This document shows positions 1 to 15,200 of a DNA stretch of 64,000 nt, piece after piece. Made by a program: the position numbers and the translations under genes. How positions within the stretch are numbered: position 1 is the first letter of the stretch; each line of letters begins with the position of its first letter. Source of the stretch: Rhabdornis inornatus (lineage: Eukaryota; Chordata; Aves; Passeriformes; Rhabdornithidae); NCBI GenBank assembly GCA_013397075.1, contig VWZS01000167.1, positions 276,770-340,769 of the forward strand, read 5' to 3'. Below the pieces are notes generated by a model. It did no database searches. It was not told the origin of the DNA and saw nothing but the letters and a program-made list of their open reading frames with translations.

Positions 1-216
1 GGCTTTTTTTTTCCTTCTCTCTTCTTTTCAAAAAGGGGAAGGTGGCAAATGAAACAGTATTTGTTGTTGATGCATTAAAACAGTAAAATAGGCTCCATTT
101 AATTAGAATAGAAGAGCTTTTGCATAAAATAGTTGTCCATTTTGCTCTGAGAACTGTTCTCAAAATATGCATCTTGTAGTCAGATGATAAGTAACATTCA
201 TTGTGGTTAATTTTAG

Positions 217-294
217 GGCAGCTTCACTGCTGAAAAACTCAGAGGATACTGAGAAATACAATACAGCAATGCAAAACTATGGCAGGTCACTGTG
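217..294 (+). CDS. SKIC3: SKIC3 exon (first in window)
   Basis: The acceptor is ttttag and the donor is gtaagt. The exon enters with one base completing the previous codon and leaves with TG, completed to Cys by the next exon. It encodes fragment residues 1-25 (AASLLKNSEDTEKYNTAM and onward), part of a TPR helix pair. Bases 1-216 are the end of the preceding intron. Confidence 0.9.
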
Positions 295-3200
295 GTAAGT
301 GTCTGTTGACTTTCTGAACCCTTAACTTCAGCTTTGAAGGTAGTGAATGCAATGGTACAAAATATAGTGAGGCTTAAGCTGAGAGATGGTTGCTAAAAAT
401 AAACTATTAAATGTTATTCCTAACTGTAGACAGGTTTAACTGAACTTTGTATTTGCTCCAGAAATGGATAGTGTAATAAGAAAAAAGATATTGCAAGGAA
501 TTGCTGTATGTCTTCACAGACTGTAACATATCAGTGATTCCCTTATCCTTTGCTTGGTACTAAGGTGCCTTAATGTAGTCTACATAAGGTAGCTGTTATA
601 TTGTCTCCACAATAAATTGTGTGGTGGTTTTTTTTGTTGTTTTGTTTTTTTTTTTTAATTGCTGCTTTAAGGTTTGTTCAAAATACCTTCTACCTACCCT
701 TTGAATTTGTATTGACTTTCACATGTTAAGCGTGTGAGGTTGGGGTAATGTGTACGTATGTGTGGTCTTTCTGCTGATGAACCCCTCTGCTGTAGTCCTA
801 CTCGCAGTTCTAAGTTCTCTTCATTATGCCCTTCTGGTTTTGAGGAAATGCAGGACACGAGTATGGAGACTTTCAGATTTCTTTTTGATATGAGATAGCT
901 CAAGGTCAACTAATTAAGTATTTGTTAGATCTCTAGGAACATCTCATATATTCTTAAATTTCTGTACGTGACACTGAAACTTCTAAGCTGTGACAATTCA
1001 TTAAAGTGATAATTTATTAACTTCAGGGAAGATTTTAGAAGCAACTCTTTAGACTCCTGAAGTCTCATATCCAAGCTGTACGTGTGTTATTTCATGTGTG
1101 CAACTTTATCTCTAGTAACTGATAAGTAGTTCTAATAAAAACAATCCTGTATTATTCTTTCCGTAGTGGTCTTAAAACAAGAGTGCTCTAATCTCTCTGT
1201 GTGTGCATTTTCCTTTCTTTGTGAATGATTTGCTGTTTTGCAAAAACTTGATTTGCTGTTTTCATGTTTCTCCTTTGCTATTGTCTCCCCCTGCACTTTG
1301 ATGACGGTTAAGTCATTTGTCTTATGTACAGCTGTTGTGCAGATGTGGAGTACTTTTTCTTATCAATTGTTCTTCATGCAGCAGATAGTTGGAGAGAGTA
1401 ACTGCTGTGACAGGGAAAGGGTGGGGAATACTGCACATTCCTGTCCTAATATTGCTCTTTTCTAGGTGTCTGCTTAAAACTACTATGGAATAGGGGACAC
1501 TGGTCCTCAAGGACATCATAGCAGCTGTTGCTGCATCCTTCATGCCAGTGACTGAGTTTTTTTTCACAGTGCTCTTGGGCTGTGTGATGAGGCCATTGAA
1601 GTTTACACATCAATACCCCTAACTGAGTTTGATGGCATTGTGGGGCTAGCGTTAGCTTACTTCAAGAAAGGACTCTTAGAAGAAAGTATCAAAGGTAAAA
1701 TTCAGACCGTTATGGAATGCTTGTCTTGAGGTTAATCTTAACAATATTTGTTTGTCTAATCAACCTAGCTGACATTCAGTATCTTGCTCTTTCAGTCCTA
1801 AATGCATAGGTATAAGCACCAAAACTGTTTCAATACCTTGAGTACCATGTGCAGTTTTGGGCACCACAATGAAAAAAAGACATTAAGCTGTTAGAGAGCA
1901 TCCAGAAGAGGGCCATGAAGATAGTGAAGGGTCTAGAGGGGAAGCCTTACGAGGAGCAGCTGAGGTCACTTGATTTGTTTGGCCTGGAGAAGAGGAGAAT
2001 AAGAGATGACCTCATTATGGTGTACATGCTCAGGAAGAAGTGAAGGCGCAAGTACTGATCTCTTCACTCTCACAACCATTGACAGGACTCTAGGAAATGG
2101 CCTGAAGTTGAGTCGGGGAGGTTTAGGTTGACTTATCAGGAAAAGTTTTTTCACCCAGAGGGTGGTTGAGTACTGGAGCAGGCTCCCCAAAGAAGTCATC
2201 ACAGCACCAATGTTGTTTTCAGTTCAAGAAGCTTTTGGACAATGGTCTCAGGCTCATGGTGTGATTCTTTGAGTGTCCTGCATGGTTGTACTTCATTATG
2301 GTGGTGGGTCCATTCTAAATCAGTCTGTTCTATAATTCTGTGAAAATCATTTGGCTATTAGTAGGATGCTAGTATCAAATGTAGTAAGGAAAAACACATT
2401 TCTTCAAGTGTTTGATTCTTGTCGCTTAAGCTGGTTTTTTTGAGAGCATCCCTTGTTCTCAAAATTATTTTCCTGAAAGAATCAGTTGAAGTCTAGAGAA
2501 GACTGAGAGGTGATGTCATCAGTATAAATGTCTTAAAAGCAGATGTTCAAGAGGATGAGGCTAGCCATTTGGCAGTGGTGACCATCAACAGGGCAAGGCA
2601 TAATGGACATCATCTAAAACACAGGAAGTTACACATGAGGAAGAACTTCTTTACATTGAGGATAGCTCTGGAACAGGCTGCACAGTGAGGTTGTGGAGTT
2701 TCTCCCCTTTGGAGACATTCAAAACCCAGCTGCAAAGGTCCTGTGTCACCGTCTGTAAGTGGCCCTGCCATGGCAGACTGTTGATCTCCAGAGGTCCTTT
2801 CCAACCCTAATTATTCTATGACTCTGTCATAGAAGATTAATATGTGGTTCAAAGCACTTCAGCTTTAGTGGTAAATATAATTTACTGTCATCTTCTGCGC
2901 TTCTGAGATATGCAATTCCATAAAAAGCTATGTGCAATGATCAGTGTAGAAGTGTAAGCACTCACAAAGGAACAGTCAGCTCAGTGTTTCAAATAATTTT
3001 ATATTTTATTTGGAATGAGTGTACCCATCTGAACTACTATTTCATGAATGAACCATCACAGGGAAGTATTTATACCATGTTCTTGCAGGCTTTTTCTGAA
3101 TATCTCAGTGCTGCTTTTCATTTCTGTTTCTACTTGCTACAGGGTCTAGACAGTAAATCTGGTGTTTCTAAACATAGTTGCTTCCAAAATCTTAGTCAAC

Positions 3201-6200
3201 TTTTTTTTGTCTTCTGCTTATGATTTGAGGTGGGAAAATACAGTGAACCTGAACCTAAAGTGCATCTCTATTCTAATATCTTGCTATCCTAAAGGCTTTA
3301 CCAAGGTTGTGTTTTTTGTTGTACCTCAATTCTGAGTTTTGAATTTTTACCAGCCTATGAAAAAGCCATGTCTGTTGCTGAGTCTGAAAAAGATAAAGCA
3401 CATATCCTGACTGCCTTGGCAATAATAGAATATAAACTGAACAAAGTGGATGCTGCAAAGACACTGCTGTTTAAATGGTGAGTGGAGGGAATCATCAAAT
3501 TGTGATACTTTACTGTACTTTTGAATCCTCAAATTTCCTTTTTGTGGGAATTCAGGTTGAACTCCAGTAGATATTCTCTTTGTGTATTGCAGCATAAAAG
3601 TGGAAATGGATGCAATGTACTTATTCATGTCATATGTCTGGTTTTGTTTTATTATGTGTCTCACATTCTTAAAGCAGTATTGAGTGGAAGGGCTGAACAG
3701 TTTAGATGTCCAACTGAAAGTTTTAAAAACTTTATCTTTTAAGATAATATTACTTTGTAGTTGTGTTAAGCACTCGATGATGTTTTTGCTCTTTAGCTGT
3801 AAGAACTCTGAACAACCAATTAAAATAATTTCAGCTTAAATAGTCAGAAATCTCCAAAATTATTGTGTTCCCAGCAACGTAGACCAGGACAATCATGTAG
3901 CTTTTCCATGAAAGGAAACTGATCTCTATTAGTTGTGCAGTTAAGTGGTAAATGCCTGTTATTTTTCGGATTTGTGGAGGCTAATAACCTCTGCATCCTT
4001 GTTTGCCTCCTAGTAGCTACAGATTAAGAGGTACCATCTCAGCTCTCAGGGGCAACCTTCTGTCAGCAGAGAACTCCAGTAGTGGCAGTGCAGCACCCAT
4101 CTTACCAGCAGACTCCTGAAGTGACTAAAATAGTGAAGGTCCATTACCTAATACACTCTAAATCCCAAGTAATTGATGATTAGTTGGCTAGGAAACTGTT
4201 ATTTCCTACATCTTATAAATCACTGCAGACTTATATTTTTGTTATAAAGAGGAACAAGAGTTTCTAATGATGTTATTTGTTTGTGTTTAAAAAAAGGTAG
4301 TGAATGGCTTAGGAAAGAAACATCACAGTGAGTATGTCTAGATCTGAATTGGAAACATAGTGCTGGAAACTTACATGATAGATTTTACAAATAGTAACAA
4401 AAATTACACATTCTGGTCCAATAGACAGATGTCTCTCTTAACTGGAATTTGTGCTAGATGGCTTAAAGTGCCCGAGTAGCACTTGAATGTGCAGCCACCT
4501 GTTTAATTTCTCATAACCAGCTTAACACACGGATTTTTAACAGTGAGTATGTCTGGATAATTAGTATGATAGAACACCATTTCCTACTTGTCAAAGGGTC
4601 CTTTTGCTGGCTGTAATATTTTGATTAACAGCTTTTATTCTTTTCTTGCTAGGGACTGAAAACAAATTCAGAGGCTTACATTCTTGTCTTTTTTTGAAGG
4701 CAGAAGTAATCATTAAGAGCTTGATTAGGTGCCTGTAGTCACCTGGTCTTCAAGGATATAGATCTAGCCTCATCCTACAGTGAGAGTGTTAGTTATGTAT
4801 ACCTTTCATGGTTCATAGGAGCGAGAGGACTCAGAAGTAACAAGAACTCTCATGTTAACAGTAAGTTTAGTTTGTGCTCCAAAATAGTTGTCTCTTTCCT
4901 TCTCTCTAATTCAACAGCTCATTAAAGGAACCTAGTACGGAAAGTCTGAAGGCTTTGTGCACACTGGGATTGGTAAAGCAGGACGCAACACTTGCAACAG
5001 CAGCCCTAAAAGAATTACTGAAGCATGAGAAAGGGGATGATGGGATTTATGAGAGGTGTCTTATTGCATCTGCTGTTTATGCATTACAAGGTAGAAATAT
5101 GGCAATCCAGAGGGAAGTTTCCAGAGCAATACACAGGTATATAGTTTGTCTTGCTTTAAATTACTTTGTAAATGTATGCTTTGATTACATTGAAGAGTAA
5201 GCAAACTTACTTACTTGAATGATTATTCTAATTTTTTTTTTTTAATTAATTTTCAAAGTGAAGTCCTCACCTAAAGTTGTACCTTTAGGTGACAGGTTTG
5301 CTTCTTATTTATGGAATCAAATAGCAGAAGTTTCACAGCTTGTTCAGTGTTTTCTGATTTTGTTTAGGTGGCATTTTTGATAGGTAGATTAGTTTACTCT
5401 TCTGTGAAAGCGTTTTTCATCCTGTGTAGCATAACCTTCAGCCCAGAAAAGTCGCTTGGGCTTTTATTTAATATTTAACAGCGTTTGAAGCTGTTCATTC
5501 CATTAATTAAGTGTCTGTGTTTAAGTTGGATTTGATTAGCCTTAGCATTCTGAGCCTTTCAGGAAGGCACATATCACAGTCTCTCCAAGTGTTTTCGGAA
5601 ACTATTTTCGTGCAATTGGTTTTTTCCAACTACAGCTAAAGTTCCTTGTTCTTTGTACTATGAAGACAAGACCTGTTGCCCTAAAGTTTTTTTTTTCTTC
5701 CCGTGAATATTGATATGCAAGCTGTACATTTTATTTCTTTAGCTAGCAGTATAATTTCAATATTGTGGTGTTTGTTTTTACCCATGTCTATCTTTTACTA
5801 CGTTGCATTGTTTTCTTAATAGAAGAAGCTCTGTTTGGTATTTATAGCAAGTACCTACTCAGTCCTGGAAGACCAGGTGCATATCTAAACCAGACAGTCT
5901 AATACCCTTTTCTTTCTCTAGTTACCCTGATAATCCTGCCCTTTGGTCTCTTCTGTCTCGACTAGTTCCACTTTATGCATCAAAAAAGCCAAAGGTAAGT
6001 GTATTGCCAAAAATAAGTGTAATACGTGTGTACTGTTTACATTCCAAGTAGTCTGTGTTGATGCGTAACTGAAAGAAACCCCACCCTCCAGTGTGTGGAC
6101 TTTCCCCAGGTAATATGAAAACTTAAGGCTTACATACAAAGCAGTGCACAGCCACCTCCTGAATTAATATACCATTATTTGCATCTTCCATGAGGTAGTG

Positions 6201-9200
6201 GTTCTTGAAATGAACTTAGAGGAAAGATCTGCTAGAATTATGCCAACAATAAAGGCTGTAATATTTATAATTTCTTTTGTTTAGTTTTATAGAGATGTAT
6301 TTATGTAAATAAATATATATTAAGATCTACCTGTGTTTAATTTGATTAATGAAGTCATCTTCACTTTTCACATTAGTTAGTGTTTCCTTTCCACTTTTCT
6401 GCTTATTATTAGCTTTCCTCCAAAAAAAGTACTCCTTGTCTTAATTTATACTAATTATATAAACAGAAATAGCACCTGAAAACAATCCCTTTTCAATATG
6501 GGGCTAAAACTGGAAACCAATCGTATGGATAAACTCTAGTCTGGAATGTCTCTTGCTAATTTTTTATAAAAAGTTCATGTTGTAAGGAAGGACATCGCCT
6601 CACTGTGCAAATTTTATACTTGTGAATAACAAAGATAAAAAGATTTTGGCATTATATTTTGCATAAAATTAATTAGCCGTGGAATGAAATAAATTGTTCG
6701 GTTTTTTTAAATCTTTCAGGGAGGAGCTGTGGCAGGAACTGTTGCACAGACACTTGATGTAAACCGTGGAAAGGTTTGCCTTTCTTAAAATGAAGATTTT
6801 TTAATTCCATAGATACTCCTAAAATGAATTATGTCTGATCACTTACAGTGTTAAGTAACTCTTATGTTCTGTTTTATAGGAAGTCCTGCTGAATATTGCA
6901 GTTAATCAGTTGGTAGCAGGACGTCACATGTTAGAAGATAAGAAAAACAATCCTCTGAAAAATATTCAGAAGGCTATCCATGTCTGTCCAGGTTACTCCT
7001 GTTCTCAAACACATTAGTGATTGGTTTTGTCTTTTTATCCATCAGAAGCAAAAATTACTGGATTAAAGTAAGATCTGCCTTTGTTGGATTGATTTGTTGT
7101 TTAGGGTTATCCATGTATCTTTTGGGGAAAATGCTTAGAGTGGAAATGGTCACTGTTGTTCCAGATTTAGCAGAATGGGAATTAAGCCAGGCAATAAGAA
7201 AAATATTGCTGGATTTAAGACTTGTTCTAAACGATGAGCAATTTCATAATCTCTCAACATGAAAAGACATAAGTGTTGTTTAGTATACTAGACAAAACTG
7301 AAAAACGTATGTTCCCTCAGTAATGCAACACCAGACAGAAAATAATTTTTCATCTATCGTGAGATTTTGGATTAGAAAGGTTCTGTTAAAATGTGTGGAT
7401 TATGAACTGTAGAGATCTATATGGTTGTCTTACTAAATAGTCTTCTTTTAGCATATGAAGTGCAAGCCTGGTGGGATTTTCAATTGCTAATTTGTAGTTG
7501 ATAGTGAAATAGTAAAACATTGCTTCTTCTAGAGTAATTTTGCTCTGGTGTATAAGGCTGGCTTGCAAGTTAAACATTTCAATTACTTTTCCTACAGGAA
7601 ATATGAGTATATGACTGCTATTTAAAAGCAGTATACTTTACATTTCACTTGTTAGATTTTCAAGCTTTGTTTCGTTTTTCCAGCAAAATGTATCATCTCA
7701 GGGATGAAAATTTAAATAAATAAAATCTTTAACTGAGCTCTGTCCAGTTCAGGGCAGAGATTGCTCTTGCAGTAGTAGGTGTTCTTCACAGGGCTATTTA
7801 AAGGAATTAGCTGGCAGTGGAAGTAGGCACCTATCGCTGTAACTTTCTTGCTGGTGGGCATACAGACACAGTCTGTATGACTAACAGCTGTGGATGGCAT
7901 CTTGGGATTTCTGCTGCCACTTTGTGTTTTGTTACAACTCTTCAGTGATAGCCAAGATTAATCTGTGTAGTCAAAAATAAACTGGCAGCTTCAGGTTAGC
8001 ACACTGAAGCTATCTCTGAAAAATATATTAGTTGACTTTAGAAACAGCATCTTCCTTTTATTATCTGATGAATCTTACTAGTTAGAAACAAGTAGTTATC
8101 ACCTTCCTTGGTTGGTTTGAGCTCAATTACTTCTCTTAATGATGGTATCTTATTTACAGTGTATGGTTCAATTAATAGGTATGCTTTTATGCTTTATCTG
8201 GTAAAGACCATGCTTAGTGAACTGCCAGCATATTTAGAATGGGCATGAGCTCCTTTTGACCATTCTCTTCTAGATAATCCTGCTGCTTGGGCAGTGCTAA
8301 TGGCAGCCTGTCATGCTGAAAACACTGTTGTCTGCCTAAACAACACTGAACCGAAACGAACAGGCCTAGAGATGACACTTGTGTCTACAGTTTCAGCCAA
8401 AAGTAAGCTATACAAGTCTGCTATTTTAAAAAAGCAAAATAAAATTGCAATTATCTAAGCTTGCAATACTCTCCTGAACTTGCAAATAGGCTGAGGATTA
8501 CTCAATAGTGGTTTGAGCTGTAACTGTATTTTACACAAAAAAGCATTAAATTCTAATATACAGCTAGGTTTAGATACTTAATGGCAGCTTGGTTTCCCCT
8601 CCAAGGCTTCAAATGGTTTTCTGAGATAGTGTTTCAGAACTCTGATCCCTGCACCCATGAAGGTTGGGGTGTGTTACATTGCAGCAGCAGTACTTACATG
8701 AGAAGGCTAAAGTAATTTTGAGTGCTATAACTGCTCCTATAGATGCTCAGTCTTGCTCAATGTCCATAGTGTTTTGAAAACTGGAATTAAAATTCTATGT
8801 TTGATTGATGTCAAACCATTAGCTCAAATAGTGTGTACTTAAATCCCCTCATGCTTTTAATTCTGCCATCTTTCAATGTTCCTACTAATGAAGGGAGCCA
8901 TCTCACATTAAAACTCATAAACGTTCTCCCTTACCAGATCTAGAGCCTGTGACCATGGTGTGGTGCTAGAGCATAAACACTAATCTGTTTAAGTGTGTTC
9001 TCTGTCTTTGCAGCTGGAGAAAGTAACCTTCCACATAATTATGTCCGTACGCTTGAAGACTGGTGTCTGTGTCAAGCTATTACCAGTCTAGAGGAGACTG
9101 GTAAACTGTCAGAAGCTGAAGCTCTTTGTAACAAGGTATGATGGTGTCATCAATGGCAGATTATGGTAGAATTGTATAGAAGCCATTATTTTTGTGCATT

Positions 9201-12200
9201 ATACAGAAAGGTAATATTTGAATTAGCAACTGTCTGTTCCATTGGAGCTACAAAATACAGTAGTTCACAGAATCACAGAATATTCTGAGTTGAAAGGGAT
9301 CAAACCTTCAACTTTGGCATTATTAGCACCAACTGAACTGACTGTTGACATTCTCCCCGTCCCAATATATTGTTTGCAACATCAAAACTGTGTTAATAGT
9401 TGAAACAGAGTGTGTCATGATAAGCTTAAGTCTGTTCTTCCTGCCTAGAATTAAGCAAAACTTTACTAAAACTCAGAGCAAGAAGTCAGGGTAGGAGACA
9501 TACATGGGACTTCTATTTCTTCTGGGTCGTGTTGGTACTTTTGTTTCAGAGCCCCAAGTGGATGCTACAGGTTTAATTATTAAAAAGAAAAGTCTTCCAC
9601 ACAGCTGAGGAAGGGAGCTGAGCTGTTAACAAGATTCAAGGAGGTGTTTGTAAGCAGAAGACTTAGCAAAAGATAAGCAAAAAAGCACACATCCCTGATT
9701 TTCATTAAGGAAAATTACTAATCACATGCAAATGTGATCCTTGTTTTTGGTATATATCATTAAAGTGGATGGGAGTTAAAAAAAAACAAAAAAATAACAA
9801 AAAACCCAAACCAGACAAGCAGATTGATTGAACATGCTGGTTTTCAGGAAGAGCTACTTTCTTACCTCTGTTTGCTTGGTGAGGTGTTTTCCTTTCCTGG
9901 CTGATATGTCTACTGACTTGCCTTCTGTTAACTGATCAGAGATTTCGAGACTTACAAGATCTGTCCTTCCCCCAGTTTGGGTATGGGTGAAAGTTGTGGT
10001 GGATTTTGTTTGTATTTTATTGATTTTTTTCGTTTGATTAAATAGCCTGGGGCGAGGACAGTCAGTGTCTGCAATTAGTGTAAGAAAAAAGGATATCATT
10101 CGCAAGTGCCACAGACTCTCAGTGGTAGTTTTGGACCCCAGAATTCTCAGAAAGCAGTATAACTGGGAGCAGTGAGTCAGACACTACTGTCGTTCGGTTG
10201 TGAAGGATTCACAGGCAACATACTTTGTTTAAAAATGTGTGAAAAGTACAAGTATTGTTTGTTAAAACAAATCTGTTTAGAGTTATAATTCTCAGAAGTA
10301 TTGTGATTGCAGCACGGAAAATAATGAGCAGTGAGGTTTGCAGAAGCTTCACATGGTTCACCTGAGCAGAGTAAAGCAACAGATAGCTAGTTTTCTGTCT
10401 TTGCTTTTTGTGTTTGTTCAAAGAAATACTCTCTGGATACCTTCTGTGACTGAATAGGAAATGTTTCATTTCTGTTCCAGTGAAAATTAAGTGCCTTATC
10501 TGAGAGAACTAAAATTGCTTGAAGCATAATCAAGGTCCTTTTAGCACCAAGACAGGTTTTTGCCTCTATTAATAGGCCGAAAAGTTGTAATAATTGTTAA
10601 ACCAAGTGAGAGATGTCTTTCAGAAACCTATAAGAGTAGGAAATGTACAAAATTGAGTTTAGGCTTCAAATATATTTTGAGGACAGAAAAAGCATTACCT
10701 GGTTATATGGGTCAGTCCCTGGAATCCTCCTTTGTGAAGAGAAGGAGAAAAATGTTATGTTTCAAGCATCCTGAGAATGCTTTCAATGTTGTTTTTCTCT
10801 AAAGAACAGAATGGAAAATCTAAGTATCCTTGATATTGGGGAATGATAATTCTGACTGTTTCGGCTTTAGGGTTTAAAAAGCTGCCCTGAGCACCCAGCT
10901 CTGTTTTTGCTTTTGAGACAAGTTCAGTGTAAGCAGCTGTTGCAGTCTCACAAAGAACTTCCAGACAACATCCTGGAGGAACTTCGCAAGACAGTCATGT
11001 CCAGTTCATCCTCAGCTGCAGCCTGGCAAGTAAGTGTGAATCATTTCCCTGACTGGTGTGCCACTCTCATACCTGCTGTAAGAGGATGAGCATTTGTTTA
11101 ACTGCATCATTTTACTTATCTGCCAAGAGTCAGTGACAGAAAAAACAGCTTACATTCTATTTGTTCCAAAGTTGAAACATCATTTTAGCTTTTATAAAAG
11201 TTGAAATATTAAGGACTGTTAGTAAGACCAAGCAGACATGGAGGCAAGAGAATTAAAAGCTTGAGATAATTGCCTGGAATCCCTGTCTTTAGGGATCTGT
11301 GATTTGACATGTGAGCAGAAACCAGTGAAATACTTCATAACCTGTAAGAATAAATGGAAGTAAAGGGTTTCCTAATGTCGTAACACACAATTTCTTATTT
11401 AGGGTGTGAAAACCTAAGTCTCTTTCTCCATAATATCCTGACTTCAGGTGTCGCTGTTCTTTTAAGTAAGATGATTTTGCAGAGGATCACCCCCAGTAAC
11501 ATTGTTCACTAAGTCCCTTCCGTGGCATGATCAGTGATCATTTTTAGCTGAGATGAAAGTGCTAAAACTCACTTCATATGCTGCTTCTGTGAGTCAGTCT
11601 GAGAAGTCTCACACATGCCTAGAGATCCTTTTGGTGATGCAGCACCAAAAATGTTTATTTTCTAACAGCTGCTTTTTAGTTTACAGTCATTATCTGTCTT
11701 TACCAATGTAAGTAGCACATTGTTAAGAGAAGTGATGTGAACTTTTAGAGTCCTTTATGTAGCTAAAGGATTTATGATGCTTCTCTGCCTGTTGATAAAA
11801 TAAAACCCAGCTTGTAAGGTAAGATTCAGTGAAGTTGATTTTACTCTTAGAAGATCAGTGCAAGGCTGCTGTACAGATCATGATCTCACTTCTTGGGAGG
11901 CTGCAGGTCCTCTTTAGAAACACCAGGAGCATTAATTCCGGGGAAGATTGTTTTTTTGATGCATTTTTCTGTGATTTGTGAGACTTTATCTTTCTGAATA
12001 TAGAATTCATTCAGGAATTTGCAAAATAGGGGGTACGCAAGAAATTATTGTATCCTCTATTTTAATAACATTTTTTAAATTAAATTAGGGTTTGTATACA
12101 TTCTTCAAGCATCCCTTGCATGGCCACGTCATCTTGCTTTACGAGCAGGGATAATGAGTGAAATGAGTGTATGTGATGTGGGGAGTGAGAGGAGATGATT

Positions 12201-15200
12201 TATTTTTGCCTTCTTAATCCAGGCCACAGATAAGATACCTGTGAGGAAGATCTTTTTAGTCTTCAATTAAAGGAAGTATTTCTCAGGGCTTAGATAGCAT
12301 TCAGAAAACTTGGGTGCTACATATGCTCCTAGTGGATAAATTTATGCTTTTATGTTTTCTGTCTCTAGACTTCCTATGAGTTTGATTTATCCATTGTGAC
12401 GCCTTACAGTTTTACTACATTAGAGGGGCCATTAACTTTTCTTTCTGGTTAGGTTTTTGGCCTTTGTGTGAATTGTTATGTGGGATTTAAGAGTGCTGCT
12501 GAGCTGCTGTTCCGATGACTGTTCTACTTTTTCTGCTGTGACATATCAGGAAAATAGAGAAAAGCAGATCTGGCAAAGCTGCCTTTGCATGAGGGTTCTC
12601 TTCTTCTTGAGTGCTAGACATCTTCAGCTGCAAAGAACTGAGCCTCAGGGAAGCTTTTCTTCCTGCACATGAATGCATGTTTTACTCTAAAAAGCAGGCC
12701 TGCAGCTTGATGCCAAGAATGCACAATCTCACTAGTGCTAATTAGTACTTTCCAGTGTCTTTCTCTTGTTATTGGAAGTAACTTCTATGCACCAGAAAGG
12801 GTTAATAATTTTTGCCCCCTCTAACACCAGGCAGCCTTTAGCTAGGAAAAGTTTAGAAGCCTTTGCTGAAAAGCAAGGGAATTACTTTGTTTACTTGGTG
12901 ATCCCACAAAGAATATTTCTAAATGTGGCTTGCATATCTTCATGCATATCATGTACATGTCAATGATTTGCAAATATGGCTGCATCTGCTTCAAGAAATG
13001 TGTGATGACTACAGAATTAAAGATAGGGAAACTAGAATCCTTTTCCTTCTCTTCATAAGGAAATCCAGGACATCTTGTACTGGCAGAGCAGGCAGCAGCT
13101 TAGAGAACCTATCAAAAAAAGTCCGTGAGTGGGCTAGGGAACTCTCAAAATAAGTTACTGTAGTGAGGTGTAATGCCAGCTCTGCAGCAGACTGTTTTTT
13201 CTGCAGGGCAATGCACAGTATGTTGTTGGAATGAGGACTGGGTACATGGTTTTAGCTGATAGTATGCTGTGGTACTCTCATAGATTGGACTTAATGGTAT
13301 TACCCAGTGGATGTGTGTTTTGGTGGCTCCATAACTGATTTTGTTGGATGTTTATTTTCAGTGGCTGGCGAAAATATATCAGTCTCAGAGAATGATGACT
13401 GGAGCAGAGATGTGTTACAGAAAGAGTCTGCAGTTGGCATCACAGCAGGGCAGCTGGAACGGGAAGTTATCCAGTCTGCTCAGGCTAGCTATGCTTGCGC
13501 TGGAAATCTGCATGGTAGGATAACCAATATAACATTACTGCATGATTTAACAGAAGTTGGTGGGATAGAAGGCTTCTGTGGTCGTTAAATGAAGCCCCTG
13601 TCAAAATGATTTTACATTTTATGAATTTCAGCTAGAGAATAAAATGAGACTTCAAGGGGCAGTGGGGTATTCTTAGAACATGTCTTTGTAAGAGAGGTTG
13701 CAGTGTAATAATCACATAGAACCACTTTGTGCCTAACAGGCTCATTTGCTCAGTAAGGCTTGTCTATAACAGTTTTAGTTTGATCATCCAAATTGACATA
13801 CCCTTAAATGTCTGTCCTCTTGTTCAGACAGCTGCCTCAACAGACGTTTTTTCTTCACTGGTGCCTGGAGAAGTCAGTCAGTCATATTTCAAGTATTTGT
13901 ATGCTCTATGGTCATTTCCAAATATAATGCCTTGCACTGAAGTCTAAGAACAATCTAAAGGAATTGCATTTTGTGGAATAAAGAAAAGTACTCTATTCCT
14001 TGTGCTGGGGGGCAAGGTGAACATACCTCAGGATCTTGGCAAGTTTTTCCTCTTCAAGCAGTGTCACTCCAAAAACTTGAAGTGTTCCTGGTAGTAAACT
14101 ACCAGAATTTAAAGTCTGCTGTAAAATGTGGATAGTGCTGTGATCTTGGCTAATGCTTTTTCACATTTTAATGAATGAACCATCTGTAATCAGAATCAGG
14201 CAAAGCAACTCCATATATCCTGAGATCTTGTGTAAGAAAAAAACAGTCCGATTTACTGAGGATAAAGCTGCAAAACTGCTCTCCTTTTTGGAAAAGAGAG
14301 TTGTCCTCAGTTTTTCTCACAAGCCCATTGCTTCCAAAGACAGAATTTGTCAAGCTGTTATTTCTTGCTGTTATTCTGTCAGTTTGTAGTGGTCTGCTTT
14401 GTTTCTTATTGCTCCTAAATGCTTTCAAAGGTCTCAAGATACCATCTAACTTGATTAATACTATTTCTTCAAGGGCTGGCCTGAATTGCCTAAGAATAAA
14501 CCAGACTTTGTTTAAAAATGGGATTAGTATTAATTTTGTTATCCCATCTCAGCTTCTTAAGTGAGCAGAGAAGCTGATAAGTGGAATTCTTTTTGCATTT
14601 CTGCACTGGTTTAATTAAATGCCTAAAAACCTGGTGAAAAACTTGCTCAGGTCCAAGAAAGATCTGTTATTTGCAAGTTGCTTGTCTCCCACTTACCTTC
14701 CAAGTAAATATTTGGTCACCATTTCAAGTACATTAATTTGAATACTATGCATTATGGGGATAATAAGATTTTTCTAAAGCCAGTTTTTGTTTCTTTGCTT
14801 TGCTTGTATTCTTAAGATACATGGCTTTGCTCAATAGTTGCTCTGTTAGGTAATTACAGTCTAGGAGTTGGTTTTGACTTCTGGTAAAAAAAGTTATGTC
14901 ACTTCTGGGGATAAATTCTACATTCTAGAATAGTTTTATATGTGATATGAAGATTTACAAGGGTTTCTGAAGCACTACTAAAATTTGTTTGAAAAACAGA
15001 CTGTTGCATAAATTAGCAGGAAGAATGCTGGCAAGGCTGATCCTAAATAAGTTAACATGACTTTTCTAGCACTTCTAACCACTCTTAGGCTGGGGTTTTT
15101 TTTAAACAAGTGTCTTTCTAACCTGCCAAATACTTCTCAGAACAGCTTGAATTAAACCTGCTTTCTAGAGATGCAAATATACAACAACAAAGCCTTTTTT

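Noticed and set aside
5267..5292. 10-bp hairpin tcacctaaag/ctttaggtga in a SKIC3 intron
   Set aside because: Short hairpins of this size are expected by chance, and no RNA gene features surround it.
7017..7262. 81-codon frame downstream of the SKIC3 exon ending at 6991
   Set aside because: It lies wholly inside an intron. SKIC3 homology resumes at 8274 and completes the split codon correctly.
8060..8160. TGATGA box in a SKIC3 intron considered as a C/D snoRNA
   Set aside because: No properly spaced D box or terminal stem was seen.
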